Below, one piece after another: positions 1 through 8,206 of a DNA stretch of 64,000 nucleotides. Numbering within the stretch: the stretch's first letter is position 1; each line of letters starts with the position of its first letter. The translations under genes were made by a program, and so were the position numbers. Origin of the DNA: JBGCDD01 sp045105075 (GTDB taxonomy: Bacteria; Pseudomonadota; Alphaproteobacteria; Rhodobacterales; Rhodobacteraceae); the NCBI GenBank assembly GCA_045105075.1, contig JBGCDD010000042.1:15970-79969 (forward strand), given 5' to 3'. The notes under the pieces were generated by a model that worked only from the letters and a program-made list of their open reading frames with translations, ran no database searches and was not told where the DNA came from.

Positions 1-51
1 GATGCACCCGGCACCAAAATCGCGGTTTGCCTGCCGCGTGTCCAGGAATAG
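1..51 (+). CDS. Sensor histidine kinase, C-terminal end only (partial)
   Basis: The first bases encode the last 16 residues of a protein that starts before the window. They read as a Gly-Thr-Lys-Ile-x-Val-x-Leu-Pro-Arg stretch, the usual last strand of a histidine kinase ATPase domain, followed by a TAG stop. The response regulator gene begins only about 10 bases later, so the two very likely form a two-component pair in one operon. Sensor domain and signal cannot be seen. Confidence 0.6.
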   Translation, partial: DAPGTKIAVCLPRVQE

Positions 52-60
52 CGTGTGGGC

Positions 61-744
61 ATGACCACCAAAGTGCTGATCATTGACGACGACCCTCAGA
101 TCATCTCGGCGCTGGTGCGCGGTTTGGCGCTGCATGGCTATTCGGCACAGGGTGAAAACCGTGCGGACCGGGCGCTGGAGCTGTTGCAAAACGAACCTTT
201 CGCCGGGGCAATTGTTGATGTGATGCTGGGCGCTGATTCCGGGATTGATCTGGTGCGCGCGGCGCGGGCGTCCGGGGCGACACTGCCGATTTTGATGTTG
301 TCGGCCTTGTCCGAGGTGGAACACCGCGCCGCCGGGCTTGAGGCGGGGGCCGATGATTATGTGGTCAAACCTTTCAACTTCGATGAGCTGGTGGCGCGGT
401 TGCGGGTTCAAGAGCGCCGCGCGATCACCCAACGCCCGGACCCGGCCTGTCTTTTGGCCGCCCAACGGGTGTTGATCAGCGGGGCACATCAGATCGCATT
501 GACCGAGCGTGAACAGGACCTTTTGACGCTGTTGATAGGCGCCGGTGACACCCCATTGCCACGCGGTGCGATTTTTGACGCACTTTGGGCCAGTGACGGC
601 TCAAGCAATGAAAACGTGGTGGATGTTTATATCGGGTACTTGCGGCGCAAGTTGGAAACTGCAGATTTTGGGTTTGAGATCAAGACTTTGCGCAATCAAG
701 GTTTTTGCATTTCCGGGCAGGTGCCGGTGTTGGACGCAAGTTAG
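61..744 (+). CDS. OmpR/PhoB-family response regulator
   Basis: This 227-residue protein has an N-terminal receiver domain (residues about 3-118) with the acidic pocket D9-D11, phospho-acceptor D53 and conserved K103 followed by Pro. A C-terminal winged-helix DNA-binding domain (about 130-220) carries the NENVVDVYIGYLRRKL signature. It would bind DNA when phosphorylated by the kinase whose end lies just upstream. An in-frame GTG at 55 is an alternative start. Its place immediately before pqqA suggests, but does not prove, that it controls the PQQ/methanol genes, as two-component systems do in other methylotrophs. Confidence 0.9.
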   Translation: MTTKVLIIDDDPQIISALVRGLALHGYSAQGENRADRALELLQNEPFAGAIVDVMLGADSGIDLVRAARASGATLPILMLSALSEVEHRAAGLEAGADDYVVKPFNFDELVARLRVQERRAITQRPDPACLLAAQRVLISGAHQIALTEREQDLLTLLIGAGDTPLPRGAIFDALWASDGSSNENVVDVYIGYLRRKLETADFGFEIKTLRNQGFCISGQVPVLDAS

Positions 745-753
745 TGCAGACCA

Positions 754-797
754 AAGTCGGTAGGGTTCTCACAAATTAAGACTCGCACGAAGTCGGT
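754..797 (+). promoter_or_regulatory. Direct repeat AAGTCGGT upstream of pqqA
   Basis: Two identical 8-base copies, at 754-761 and 790-797, lie 36 bases apart (start to start) in the short region between the response regulator and pqqA. OmpR-family regulators bind direct repeats, though usually spaced 10-11 bases, so the three-turn spacing is only suggestive. They may be operator half-sites for the adjacent regulator. Confidence 0.25.
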
Positions 798-841
798 GGC
801 TCTGGCACGGTTGCGCCATCAGCTTTGAAAAGGAGACCATC

Positions 842-940
842 ATGGCATGGACAAAACCAACGATCCGCGAGTTTGAGTGCGGCATGGAAATCAACATGTA
901 CGGCCCAGACAGCGACGAAGAGCGTGAAACGCTGATCTGA
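842..940 (+). CDS. pqqA: Coenzyme PQQ precursor peptide PqqA
   Basis: This 32-residue peptide has the invariant Glu-x3-Tyr motif of PqqA (E16 and Y20, context GMEINMY). These are the two residues that PqqE cross-links and that become the PQQ skeleton. The start is fixed by an AAGGAG ribosome site about six bases upstream. The tail is acidic (DSDEERETLI) and longer than in many PqqA peptides. The gene is followed by about 230 non-coding bases and then pqqC, with no pqqB between. The identification rests on the motif and on the neighbouring pqqC and pqqE. Confidence 0.9.
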   Translation: MAWTKPTIREFECGMEINMYGPDSDEERETLI

Positions 941-1173
941 GTTTCCTGTCACGCGCGGTTTTTCCGTTGGAAAGACTGCGCCTGACACCTCCGTGCGCAG
1001 ATGCGCAAGGCGACAAACGAGGGCCGACCCCTGGCCGCCTGGTTTGTCCACCCCCCCCACTTTCGTTGTAGTTTTGTGATTGTCCGTAGCGGGCAAGGAC
1101 ACATCGTGGCAGGTTGGGAAAACACCAAAAGCCGGCCGGCGGACCGGCCCCGTCTGGACCGGAGAGCACAGCC
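941..1173. other. Non-coding gap between pqqA and pqqC; pqqB absent
   Basis: All three forward frames contain stops, and none reads as the metallo-hydrolase-like PqqB that commonly sits here, nor as a recognisable fragment of it. The stretch has a run of eight C at 1051-1058. The reverse strand has open frames that look like high-GC chance reading. An RNA or attenuator between pqqA and the downstream genes is possible, but no clear hairpin stands out. Confidence 0.5.
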
Positions 1174-1923
1174 ATGACTGACAGCCGCGACGCTTTTGAG
1201 ACCCGATTGCGCGATATTGGCGCCCAAAGGTATCATGATCTGCACCCGTTTCATGATCGTTTGCACGGCGGTGACTGTTCGCCTGATCAGGTGCGCGCCT
1301 GGGTCATCAACCGCTATTATTACCAACACTCCATCCCGATGAAGGACGCCGCTTTCATGTCGCGGGTCGAAGATCCGCAGCTGCGGCGGATGTGGCGCTC
1401 GCGCATTGAAGATCACGATGGCACCGACACCAATGAGGGCGGCATCAAGCGCTGGCTGCGGCTGGCCGAGGCGGTGGGGCTGGACCCTGACTATGTCGCG
1501 TCGTGCGAGGGTGTGCTGCCGGCCACCAAGTTTGCGGTCGATGCCTATGTGCGATTTGTGCGCGACAAGACCCTGCTCGAAGCAGTTGCGGCGTCTTTGA
1601 CAGAGCTGTTTGCGCCGAAGATCCACGCCAACCGGATCGAGGGTTTGCTGAAGAACTATGAGTTTGCCGACGATTCCTCGCTGTCTTATTTCCGCAACCG
1701 GCTGAAAGAGGCGCCAAAAGATGTGGCTTTCGGGCTGGCTTGGGTCTTGGATCATGCGGATACCGCCGAAAAGCAGGATGCCGCCGCGGCCGCGCTGATT
1801 TTCAAAACTGATGTGCTTTGGTCGCAGCTTGACGCGCTTTGGGGTGCATACGTTGAACCAGCGCGCATTCCCCATGGTGCGTGGCAGCCGGGTCAGGGCC
1901 TGGCCCTGCAAAAGGCGTCCTGA
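1174..1923 (+). CDS. pqqC: Pyrroloquinoline-quinone synthase PqqC
   Basis: This 249-residue protein matches the usual PqqC length. PqqC is the cofactor-free oxidase that carries out the final ring closure and eight-electron oxidation to PQQ in the cytoplasm. It shows the TENA/THI-4-like helical fold signatures of PqqC, such as the RYHDLHPFHDRLHGG region near the N-terminus, the WVINRYYYQ helix and the KDAAFMSR region. The ATG at 1174 is preceded by GGAGAG. An in-frame ATG at 1114 would add 20 Pro/Gly-rich residues outside the family. There is no PqqD domain at the C-terminus, which ends three bases before pqqE. Confidence 0.93.
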   Translation: MTDSRDAFETRLRDIGAQRYHDLHPFHDRLHGGDCSPDQVRAWVINRYYYQHSIPMKDAAFMSRVEDPQLRRMWRSRIEDHDGTDTNEGGIKRWLRLAEAVGLDPDYVASCEGVLPATKFAVDAYVRFVRDKTLLEAVAASLTELFAPKIHANRIEGLLKNYEFADDSSLSYFRNRLKEAPKDVAFGLAWVLDHADTAEKQDAAAAALIFKTDVLWSQLDALWGAYVEPARIPHGAWQPGQGLALQKAS

Positions 1924-1926
1924 GCG

Positions 1927-3033
1927 ATGAGCACACCTGCCCCCATGGCCATGCTGGCCGAGCTGACGTATCGCTGTCCTTTGTCGTGCCCCTACTGTTC
2001 AAACCCGGTGGAAATGGCGCGTCAGGAGTCGGAGCTGGACACCGCCACATGGGCGCGCGTGTTTCGCGAAGCCGCCGAGATCGGTGTGCTGCAAATGCAT
2101 CTGTCGGGGGGCGAACCTGCCTCGCGCCGGGATCTGACCGAGCTTGTGCAAGCCGCGCGTGATGCCGGGCTTTACACCAACCTGATCACCTCGGGGATTG
2201 GGCTGACCGAAAAACGTCTGGCCGCTTTGGACGAGGCGGGACTGGACCATGTTCAGCTGTCGCTGCAAGGCACCAACCCGGAAATGGCGGACGAGATCGG
2301 CGGTTACAAAGGTGGGTTTGCGCGCAAGATGCAGGTTGCCGAATGGATCGGTAAAATCGGCTTTCCGCTGACGCTGAACGCGGTTTTGCACCGTCGCAAT
2401 CTGCACCAATTGCCCCGCGCGCTGGAGATGGCGCTGGAGATGGGCGCGCGTCGGATCGAAGTGGCGACGGTTCAGTTTCATGGCTGGGCATTGAAAAACC
2501 GCGATGCGCTGATGCCAACCCGCGAACAGGCGCGCGAGGCCACGGCAGTGGTGACCCAAGCGCGCAAAGAGCTCAGCGGACAGCTGGTGATCGATTATGT
2601 GCCCGCCGATTATCACGCCGATTATCCCAAACGCTGTATGGGCGGCTGGGGCACAACCGGGCTGAATGTAACACCGGACGGGCAGGTTTTGCCCTGTCAC
2701 GCGGCGGCGTCGATCCCGCACCTTAGCTTTGACCGGGTTCAGGACAAATCGCTGTCGGAAATCTGGTACAATGGGGCGGCGTTCAACGCTTATCGCGGCA
2801 CCGATTGGATGGCCGAACCCTGCCGCAGTTGCGAGCGCAAAACCATCGACTTTGGCGGGTGCCGTTGTCAGGCGATGGCGATTGTCGGCGATGCGTCGGC
2901 AACCGATCCGGTATGCATCAAGTCGCCCCATCACGGTGCTTTGCAAACCCAGGCCGACACCCATGCCGCGCAGGATGACGCGCCACTGGTCTATCGCACG
3001 GCGCCGGGAATGAACTCGGAACCTGCCGAATAG
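1927..3033 (+). CDS. pqqE: PqqA peptide cyclase PqqE (radical SAM/SPASM)
   Basis: This 368-residue enzyme forms the Glu-Tyr carbon-carbon bond in PqqA using S-adenosylmethionine. The radical-SAM cysteines C17-x3-C21-x2-C24 are followed by the SGGEP motif. A C-terminal SPASM region binds auxiliary iron-sulfur clusters (Cys-rich context RCMGGW, LPCHAA, CRSCER and GGCRC). It starts three bases after pqqC with no pqqD between, and the N-terminus leads straight into the radical-SAM core, so PqqD is not fused here either. PqqE normally needs PqqD as a PqqA chaperone, so pqqD must lie elsewhere or be replaced. Confidence 0.94.
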   Translation: MSTPAPMAMLAELTYRCPLSCPYCSNPVEMARQESELDTATWARVFREAAEIGVLQMHLSGGEPASRRDLTELVQAARDAGLYTNLITSGIGLTEKRLAALDEAGLDHVQLSLQGTNPEMADEIGGYKGGFARKMQVAEWIGKIGFPLTLNAVLHRRNLHQLPRALEMALEMGARRIEVATVQFHGWALKNRDALMPTREQAREATAVVTQARKELSGQLVIDYVPADYHADYPKRCMGGWGTTGLNVTPDGQVLPCHAAASIPHLSFDRVQDKSLSEIWYNGAAFNAYRGTDWMAEPCRSCERKTIDFGGCRCQAMAIVGDASATDPVCIKSPHHGALQTQADTHAAQDDAPLVYRTAPGMNSEPAE

Positions 3034-3099
3034 AGCCGGGTTGCGCACTGGACGGACCCGCGCCGCGCCCCTAACCTGTGGCGCAGAAAGGCGGCGTTA

Positions 3100-4032
3100 A
3101 TGCGGTTGTTTGGTTGGGCTTTTGCCCTGTTTGCCTGTCTCGGAGGAACGCTGGGTGCGCAACAGGGGCCCGGTGACAAGGTGAAATACCTTGAACTGGC
3201 CCGCGCCGGTTGGAATTACGAGCTGCGCACCACGATGGTTGGGCGCGATCTCAGCATTCCGATCCACATCCATGGCCGCGATCTGGCCGGTGCCAGTCTG
3301 TGCCTTGTCGGCGAGCGCCCGCACCCGCAATCGCTTGAGGTGATCAATGCCTTTCGCGCGCTGGTGCACCATGTCTATGGCAAGGCCGTGACCATGCGTT
3401 ATGCCGGACGTCAGGCCAGCGCGTGCGGATCGGGTCGCACGGTGATTTTGCGGCTCTATTCCGGCCGTCCACCCAACCGAGCCCTGTCGGCCGATCTGGA
3501 CTGGATGAACCAGATCTATCAACTTGGGCTGCCGCAGCGCCGGTCTTACGCCGCCACGTCTCCGGCCATGGCACAAACGTTTTTCGGACGGCGCGGGCAG
3601 GGCACACATATCATGGTCAAACAATCCGCGCTGCGCAATCTGGGTGCTTTGGAACGGCTGTTTTACAAATCAATCCTGATCGAAGAACTGTTCCAGTCCT
3701 TCACCTTTGGCATGGATATTTTGCAATTTGACCGCGCCGCTGGGTTTCAATCCAAGCTGCAGGAAGTGCCAATGAACCTGCATCGGCTGAACTGGGATTC
3801 GCGTGCTTTCATGCGCGCTTTGCTCACCTCAAACCCGCCGGGGCTGTGTGCGTTTGATGTGTTTATGTTGCACGCTGTTGCGCGCGCGCCGGTCGATCAA
3901 ACCACCGAACCGGCGTTTATCACTTTCATCGACCGTGCCTATGAAAGCCTGTTTACCGCGGCCACAGCCACAATGAGCGATCCGCGTTTTGCGCCTCTGA
4001 TGGCGCCCGGTTGCCTGCGTCCTGCGATCTGA
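3100..4032 (+). CDS. Secreted protein of unknown function, possibly DUF2927-like
   Basis: This 310-residue protein has a clear signal peptide (MRLFGWAFALFACLGG... to about residue 20). The mature part is about 290 residues with conserved-looking segments around ELFQSFTFGMD and LCAFDVFMLHAVA. These resemble the Rhodobacterales secreted DUF2927 family, in which an EEL helix precedes a Phe/Asp-rich stretch; I am not certain of that assignment. It follows pqqE by 66 bases and precedes the MoxR operon, so a role in quinoprotein maturation is possible but not shown. Confidence 0.55.
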   Translation: MRLFGWAFALFACLGGTLGAQQGPGDKVKYLELARAGWNYELRTTMVGRDLSIPIHIHGRDLAGASLCLVGERPHPQSLEVINAFRALVHHVYGKAVTMRYAGRQASACGSGRTVILRLYSGRPPNRALSADLDWMNQIYQLGLPQRRSYAATSPAMAQTFFGRRGQGTHIMVKQSALRNLGALERLFYKSILIEELFQSFTFGMDILQFDRAAGFQSKLQEVPMNLHRLNWDSRAFMRALLTSNPPGLCAFDVFMLHAVARAPVDQTTEPAFITFIDRAYESLFTAATATMSDPRFAPLMAPGCLRPAI

Positions 4033-4134
4033 AACGGGCGCCCGTGTTGTAAGACCTTCTGCGGTATATGCGCCTTATTCCGGTTCCGTTAAGGTCAAGG
4101 CGCAGCAAGGCCAAAGCGCTGCGCGGGAGGACAT

Positions 4135-5091
4135 ATGGACACGATAGCCGAGCACGCGCAACCTGGGGTCGGCGCGCTTAGGGCGCATTTGGCGGATGGT
4201 CTGGTGGGCCATGATGCCTTGATCGAACGCCTGTTGGTGGCGCTGCTGGCCGGCGGGCATTTGTTGCTTGAGGGGCCGCCGGGTTTGGCCAAGACCCGCG
4301 CCGTCAAATGGCTGTCGGATGCGGTTGAGGGCAGTTTTGCACGCATTCAATGCACGCCTGACCTGATGCCATCCGATTTGACCGGCACGCCGGTTTACCG
4401 CCCGCAAGACGGCTCGTTCCGGTTCGAACGCGGGCCGGTGTTCAACAATCTGGTGCTGGTCGATGAAATCAACCGCGCGCCGCCCAAGGTGCAATCGGCA
4501 TTGTTGGAGGCGATGGGCGAACATCAGGTGACCGCGGGCAATGAAACCCATCCGCTGCCGGATCCGTTTCTGGTGGTGGCCACGCAAAATCCGATTGAAC
4601 ATGACGGAACATTCCCCCTGCCCGAGGCGCAGCTTGACCGCTTTTTGCTGCATATTGTGCTGGAATTGCCCGGGCTCGAGACCGAACGCCAGATCCTCGA
4701 TCTGGTTGAGGCCGAGGCGCAACAGGGCACCAAACCGGCACTGTCGCTGTCTTTGGCAGAGCTGGCCAAGGCGCGTGCCAGAGTTCAGGCAGTGCATCTG
4801 GCCCCGGAACTGCGCGACTATATCGTGCGTCTGGTGATGGCCACGCGCGAAGGGGCATTGGCCGAAGATATCGAACATGCAGTGTCGCCGCGTGGCTCGT
4901 TGGCGCTGGCGGCGTCGGCGCGGGCGCGGGCGTTTTTGAACGGGCGGGATTTTGCGCTGCCCGAGGATGTGGCCGCAATGGCGCCTGATGCGATGGCGCA
5001 TCGGATGGTACTATCCTGGCGCGCGGTGGCCGATGGGCGGCGCCCGCGTGATGTGGTGCGCGACATACTGCAAAAAGTCGAGCCGTTGTGA
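4135..5091 (+). CDS. moxR: MoxR-family AAA+ ATPase (MxaR-like)
   Basis: This 318-residue cytoplasmic AAA+ ATPase has Walker A GPPGLAKT (about residues 50-57), Walker B LVLVDEINRAP and the ATQNPIEHDGTFPLPEAQLDRF segment typical of MoxR. MoxR proteins act as chaperones for metal insertion or complex assembly together with DUF58 and von Willebrand A proteins. In methanol oxidisers the relatives MxaR, S, A, C, K and L help activate methanol dehydrogenase. Its stop overlaps the GTG start of the next gene, so the whole seven-gene set from here to 10073 is translationally coupled. Confidence 0.92.
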   Translation: MDTIAEHAQPGVGALRAHLADGLVGHDALIERLLVALLAGGHLLLEGPPGLAKTRAVKWLSDAVEGSFARIQCTPDLMPSDLTGTPVYRPQDGSFRFERGPVFNNLVLVDEINRAPPKVQSALLEAMGEHQVTAGNETHPLPDPFLVVATQNPIEHDGTFPLPEAQLDRFLLHIVLELPGLETERQILDLVEAEAQQGTKPALSLSLAELAKARARVQAVHLAPELRDYIVRLVMATREGALAEDIEHAVSPRGSLALAASARARAFLNGRDFALPEDVAAMAPDAMAHRMVLSWRAVADGRRPRDVVRDILQKVEPL

Positions 5092-5993
5092 CCGGCCCGC
5101 TGGACGCCCCGGGTGTGGCGTTGGCCTCGTCTGGGCTGATTGCGCTGCGTCGTCTCGCCCTCAGCGCCGAGGCCGCGCCGGTTCTGGCCGCGTTGCCGGG
5201 CGGCTTTGCGACGCGGCGCAAGGGCCACGGGCTCGAGGTGGCGGATATGCGCGAATACATCGCCGGCGACGACATCCGCCATCTGGATCGCGGCACGACC
5301 GCGCGAACGGGTCGGCTGCATGTGCGCCAGTTTCAACAGGAACGCGACCGCATTGCTCTGCTTGTGGCTGATTTTCGCCCCGCGATGTTCTGGGGGCTCA
5401 AACGGGCGTTCCGCTCGGTGGCGGCGGCCGAGGCATTGGCGCTGATCGGGTGGAACGTGGTGGAAAGTGGCGGGCGCGTGGGGCTGCTGGCCCTGGGCAT
5501 CGGGCAGCCCGTTGTGGTGCCGCCGCGCGGGCGCACCCGAGGGATGCTCGATGTGATTGGCGGCCTGGTTCAGGCCCACAGGCAGGGTCTGGGGGCGATG
5601 TCAGATCGGGGCCACAATGACCCGCCGCTGGAACATGGCCTGTTGCGCGCCGATCGGTTGGCGCCATCAGGGTCGGAAATTGTGATCGCGTCGGGTTTTG
5701 ATGTGCCGGGGGCGGGACTTGCCGAGCGGCTTGATGCCTTGGCGCGCCGGCGCATGCCCCGGCTGGTGTTGATCAAAGACGGGCGCAGTGCGCAATTGCC
5801 GCGCGGTCGCTATCCTGTGCGGCTGGCCGATGGGCGACGCATGCGGCTGACATTGGGAGCGCAAAGCCCGGATCCAGCAATGCCCGTTCAGATCGCCGGG
5901 CGCCCGGCTTTGGTTCTGGATGCGGGTGACACGGTCGAAGACACCGCGCGTCGGATTGTGGCTGCCTTTGGCAACGGGCGGGCCGCCGCATGA
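5088..5993 (+). CDS. DUF58 protein (MxaS-like)
   Basis: This 301-residue DUF58 protein starts at a GTG that overlaps the moxR stop. The family signature is visible as EVADMREYIAGDDIRHLDRGTTARTG, here given only as landmarks: the Arg-x-Tyr-x3-Asp-Asp stretch near residue 50 followed by the Asp-x-Arg-Thr-Arg segment. DUF58 proteins always travel with MoxR ATPases and VWA proteins and are thought to be their membrane-side partners. In the mxa cluster the equivalent is MxaS. No clear transmembrane segment is seen, so this copy is probably peripheral or soluble. Confidence 0.82.
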   Translation: MTGPLDAPGVALASSGLIALRRLALSAEAAPVLAALPGGFATRRKGHGLEVADMREYIAGDDIRHLDRGTTARTGRLHVRQFQQERDRIALLVADFRPAMFWGLKRAFRSVAAAEALALIGWNVVESGGRVGLLALGIGQPVVVPPRGRTRGMLDVIGGLVQAHRQGLGAMSDRGHNDPPLEHGLLRADRLAPSGSEIVIASGFDVPGAGLAERLDALARRRMPRLVLIKDGRSAQLPRGRYPVRLADGRRMRLTLGAQSPDPAMPVQIAGRPALVLDAGDTVEDTARRIVAAFGNGRAAA

Positions 5994-6361
5994 GTGATCG
6001 CGCCATGAGCGAAGAGGCCATGCTGCTCAGCCTGCGCGACATCCGCCTGCCGCCCGATGCGGCGGGTGGGCTGTTTGCGGATCTGGCGGTGACAGTTGGT
6101 TTGGCGGCGCTGTGTGCGCTGGCAGCAGTGGCGATCCTGTCGCTGCTCAGCGTCCGGCGCACGCCGCCCCCGGCGCGTGATCTGGCAAGCCAGCTTGATG
6201 CCTTGGCCGATCATCCAGAACCCCAGCGACGGCTGGCCCTGTTGCACCTGCTGCGCGATCATGCGCCCGAGCGTTACGCCAACCTGAAGGGCGCGCTCTA
6301 TCAGCCCGGCGGCGGCATCGACACGGACATGCTGGAGGCAGAGGTGGCGCGTCTTGCTTGA
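5990..6361 (+). CDS. DUF4381 small membrane protein
   Basis: This 123-residue protein begins with the DUF4381 hallmark LRDIRLPP, followed by one transmembrane helix (about residues 30-55, Ala/Leu-rich) and a short cytoplasmic domain. DUF4381 genes sit between DUF58 and VWA genes in MoxR/Bat-type operons in many proteobacteria. Its start overlaps the DUF58 stop by ATGA, and its end overlaps the next gene by eight bases. Its function is unknown; it is presumably a membrane subunit of the MoxR-VWA assembly machine. Confidence 0.75.
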   Translation: MSDRAMSEEAMLLSLRDIRLPPDAAGGLFADLAVTVGLAALCALAAVAILSLLSVRRTPPPARDLASQLDALADHPEPQRRLALLHLLRDHAPERYANLKGALYQPGGGIDTDMLEAEVARLA

Positions 6362-7316
6362 GCTGGCTGATCCCTGGTTTTTGCTGCTTTTGCCGCTGCC
6401 CTGGTTGGCGATGCGGCTGCTGGGGGTGGGTCAAATGGTGGGCGGCGCGGTGCTGTTGCCTGAGCAAATCGGGGCCGACATGCTGGCGGCCTCAGGACAG
6501 GATCGCGCCCTGCGCCCTGCGCTTTTGCGTCAGGGTGGCTTGTGGGTGATCTGGGGTCTGACGCTGCTGTCTTTGTCCGGGCCGCGCGATCTGGCGCCGG
6601 TGTCAGCGCTCAAGGTGACGGGGCGCGATCTGGCCGTCGTTCTGGATCTGTCAGGCTCGATGGTGCGCGACGATTTTCATCTGGATGGGCGTCAGGTGAC
6701 CCGACAAGAGGCCGTGACAACTGTGGGTGCCGCCTTTGCGCGCCGACGGGGCGGCGACCGGTTGGCCCTGATCGTGTTTGGCTCGCAGGCCTACTACGCG
6801 GCCCCGTTCACCTTTGATGTGGAATCGGTGGCGCGTCGGATCGAACAGGCGGTGATTGGTATTTCCGGGCGCGCCACCAACATCGCCGACGGTCTGGGTC
6901 TTGCGCTCAAACGTATGGCCGACAGTGAGGCCGCCAGTCGCGTGGTGATTTTGCTGTCGGACGGGGTCAGCAACGCGGGCGCGACCAACCCGCGCGGTGT
7001 GGCTGAACTGGCCGCTGATATGGGGGTGCGGGTGCACACCATTGCGCTTGGCCCCAAAGACCTGAGCACCGCAGACGCGGGCGAGCGTGGTGTGGTGGAT
7101 GCCGCCACCTTGCGCGCGATTTCCGAGATTTCCGGTGGCGCAAGTTTTCGGGTGAAAACCACCGATGATCTGCTTGCGGTGACGGCGGCGCTGGACCGGC
7201 TCGAGGCAACCGACGGCGAGGGTTTGGCCGCCGAAGTCTATCACGATTACTGGCCCTGGCCGGCTGGCTTGGCGGCGGTTTTGGGTCTGGTTCTTGGCTG
7301 GAGAGAGCTGACATGA
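6354..7316 (+). CDS. VWA-domain membrane protein, BatA/MxaC-like
   Basis: This 320-residue protein has N-terminal hydrophobic segments (about residues 8-25 and 60-80), a von Willebrand A domain and a C-terminal transmembrane helix. The MIDAS metal site is visible as DLSGSM, near residue 105, followed later by the TNI and LLSDGVSN segments. It starts at a TTG inside the end of the DUF4381 gene, with a GAGG ribosome site; no ATG or GTG fits. It pairs with the next VWA protein, as in BatA-BatB or MxaC-MxaL, and is likely part of the assembly complex driven by MoxR. Confidence 0.85.
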   Translation: MLELADPWFLLLLPLPWLAMRLLGVGQMVGGAVLLPEQIGADMLAASGQDRALRPALLRQGGLWVIWGLTLLSLSGPRDLAPVSALKVTGRDLAVVLDLSGSMVRDDFHLDGRQVTRQEAVTTVGAAFARRRGGDRLALIVFGSQAYYAAPFTFDVESVARRIEQAVIGISGRATNIADGLGLALKRMADSEAASRVVILLSDGVSNAGATNPRGVAELAADMGVRVHTIALGPKDLSTADAGERGVVDAATLRAISEISGGASFRVKTTDDLLAVTAALDRLEATDGEGLAAEVYHDYWPWPAGLAAVLGLVLGWRELT

Positions 7317-8206
7317 GCGGTTTGATCCTGCTGCGCCCGCTGTGGTTGCTGGCCTTGCCTGCTCTGGGGCTGTTTGGTTGGTGGCTGCACACGCGGCGCG
7401 GCGGTTTGGGCGATTGGCACAGGGCCGCAGATCCGGGTTTGATGGCGGCAATGGTGGCGCTGGGGCGGGTCGATACCCGGGCCAGTCGCGCGCCCCTGCT
7501 GGCGATAATGGGGTTTGTCACGGTGCTGGTTTTGGCCCTGTCCGGCCCGGCGATCGAGCGGCGCGATGCCCTGTCTTACCGCAATCTGGACGGCGTATTG
7601 TTCGTGATCGACACCTCGGCCAGTGTCACCGAAGATGCCCGCTGGCCGCAGATGCTGACGATGGGGCGGTTTGGTCTGGCGTCGCTTGGCACCCGCCCCG
7701 GCGGGCTGATCGTGTTTGGCGGCGATGCCTATGTGGCCACCGACATGACGCTGGATCATGTGCAGCTGGGTCAGACGCTTTCGCTGATTGATGCAGACAC
7801 GGTGCCCGATGCAGGCTCGCGACCCGAGCGCGCACTGGCGCTGGCCGCGCGCCTTTTGCAAGACGCCGAGGTGATTGCGGGCGATGTGATCTTGCTGAGC
7901 GATGGGGCGGGCCTGGGTCCAGACAGTCTTGCGGCGGCGGCGGCGATAACCGCACAGGGCGCGCGGCTGTCGGTGGTATCTTTGCACGCGCCCTCGGCGG
8001 CCATGCGCACCCATGCCAAGCTGGGCCAGGGCGCGGTTTTCACACTTGAGCAGACCGATGATCTGGCACGCTGGCTGGACAGTTCCGCGCGCACCCGGCT
8101 TGAGCAACAGGACTATCCGCTGCTGTTTTGGAAAGACATCGGGCGTTATGGTCTGGTGTTTGCGCTGGTGCCTTTGCTGATGCTGTTTCGCAGGTCGCCA
8201 ACATGA
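7313..8206 (+). CDS. VWA-domain membrane protein, BatB/MxaL-like
   Basis: This second von Willebrand A protein (297 residues) has the same architecture: two N-terminal hydrophobic helices, the VWA domain (about residues 85-255) and a C-terminal helix near residues 275-292. The MIDAS motif is altered to DTSASV, still Asp-x-Ser-x-Ser, and LLSDGAG is intact. It overlaps its neighbours on both sides by ATGA. Tandem VWA pairs in MoxR operons are thought to form a membrane complex. Confidence 0.83.
   Translation: MSGLILLRPLWLLALPALGLFGWWLHTRRGGLGDWHRAADPGLMAAMVALGRVDTRASRAPLLAIMGFVTVLVLALSGPAIERRDALSYRNLDGVLFVIDTSASVTEDARWPQMLTMGRFGLASLGTRPGGLIVFGGDAYVATDMTLDHVQLGQTLSLIDADTVPDAGSRPERALALAARLLQDAEVIAGDVILLSDGAGLGPDSLAAAAAITAQGARLSVVSLHAPSAAMRTHAKLGQGAVFTLEQTDDLARWLDSSARTRLEQQDYPLLFWKDIGRYGLVFALVPLLMLFRRSPT

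Noticed and set aside
949..1911. 320-codon open frame opposite pqqC
   Set aside because: It covers pqqC and the non-coding gap and shows no domain; pqqC is well supported.
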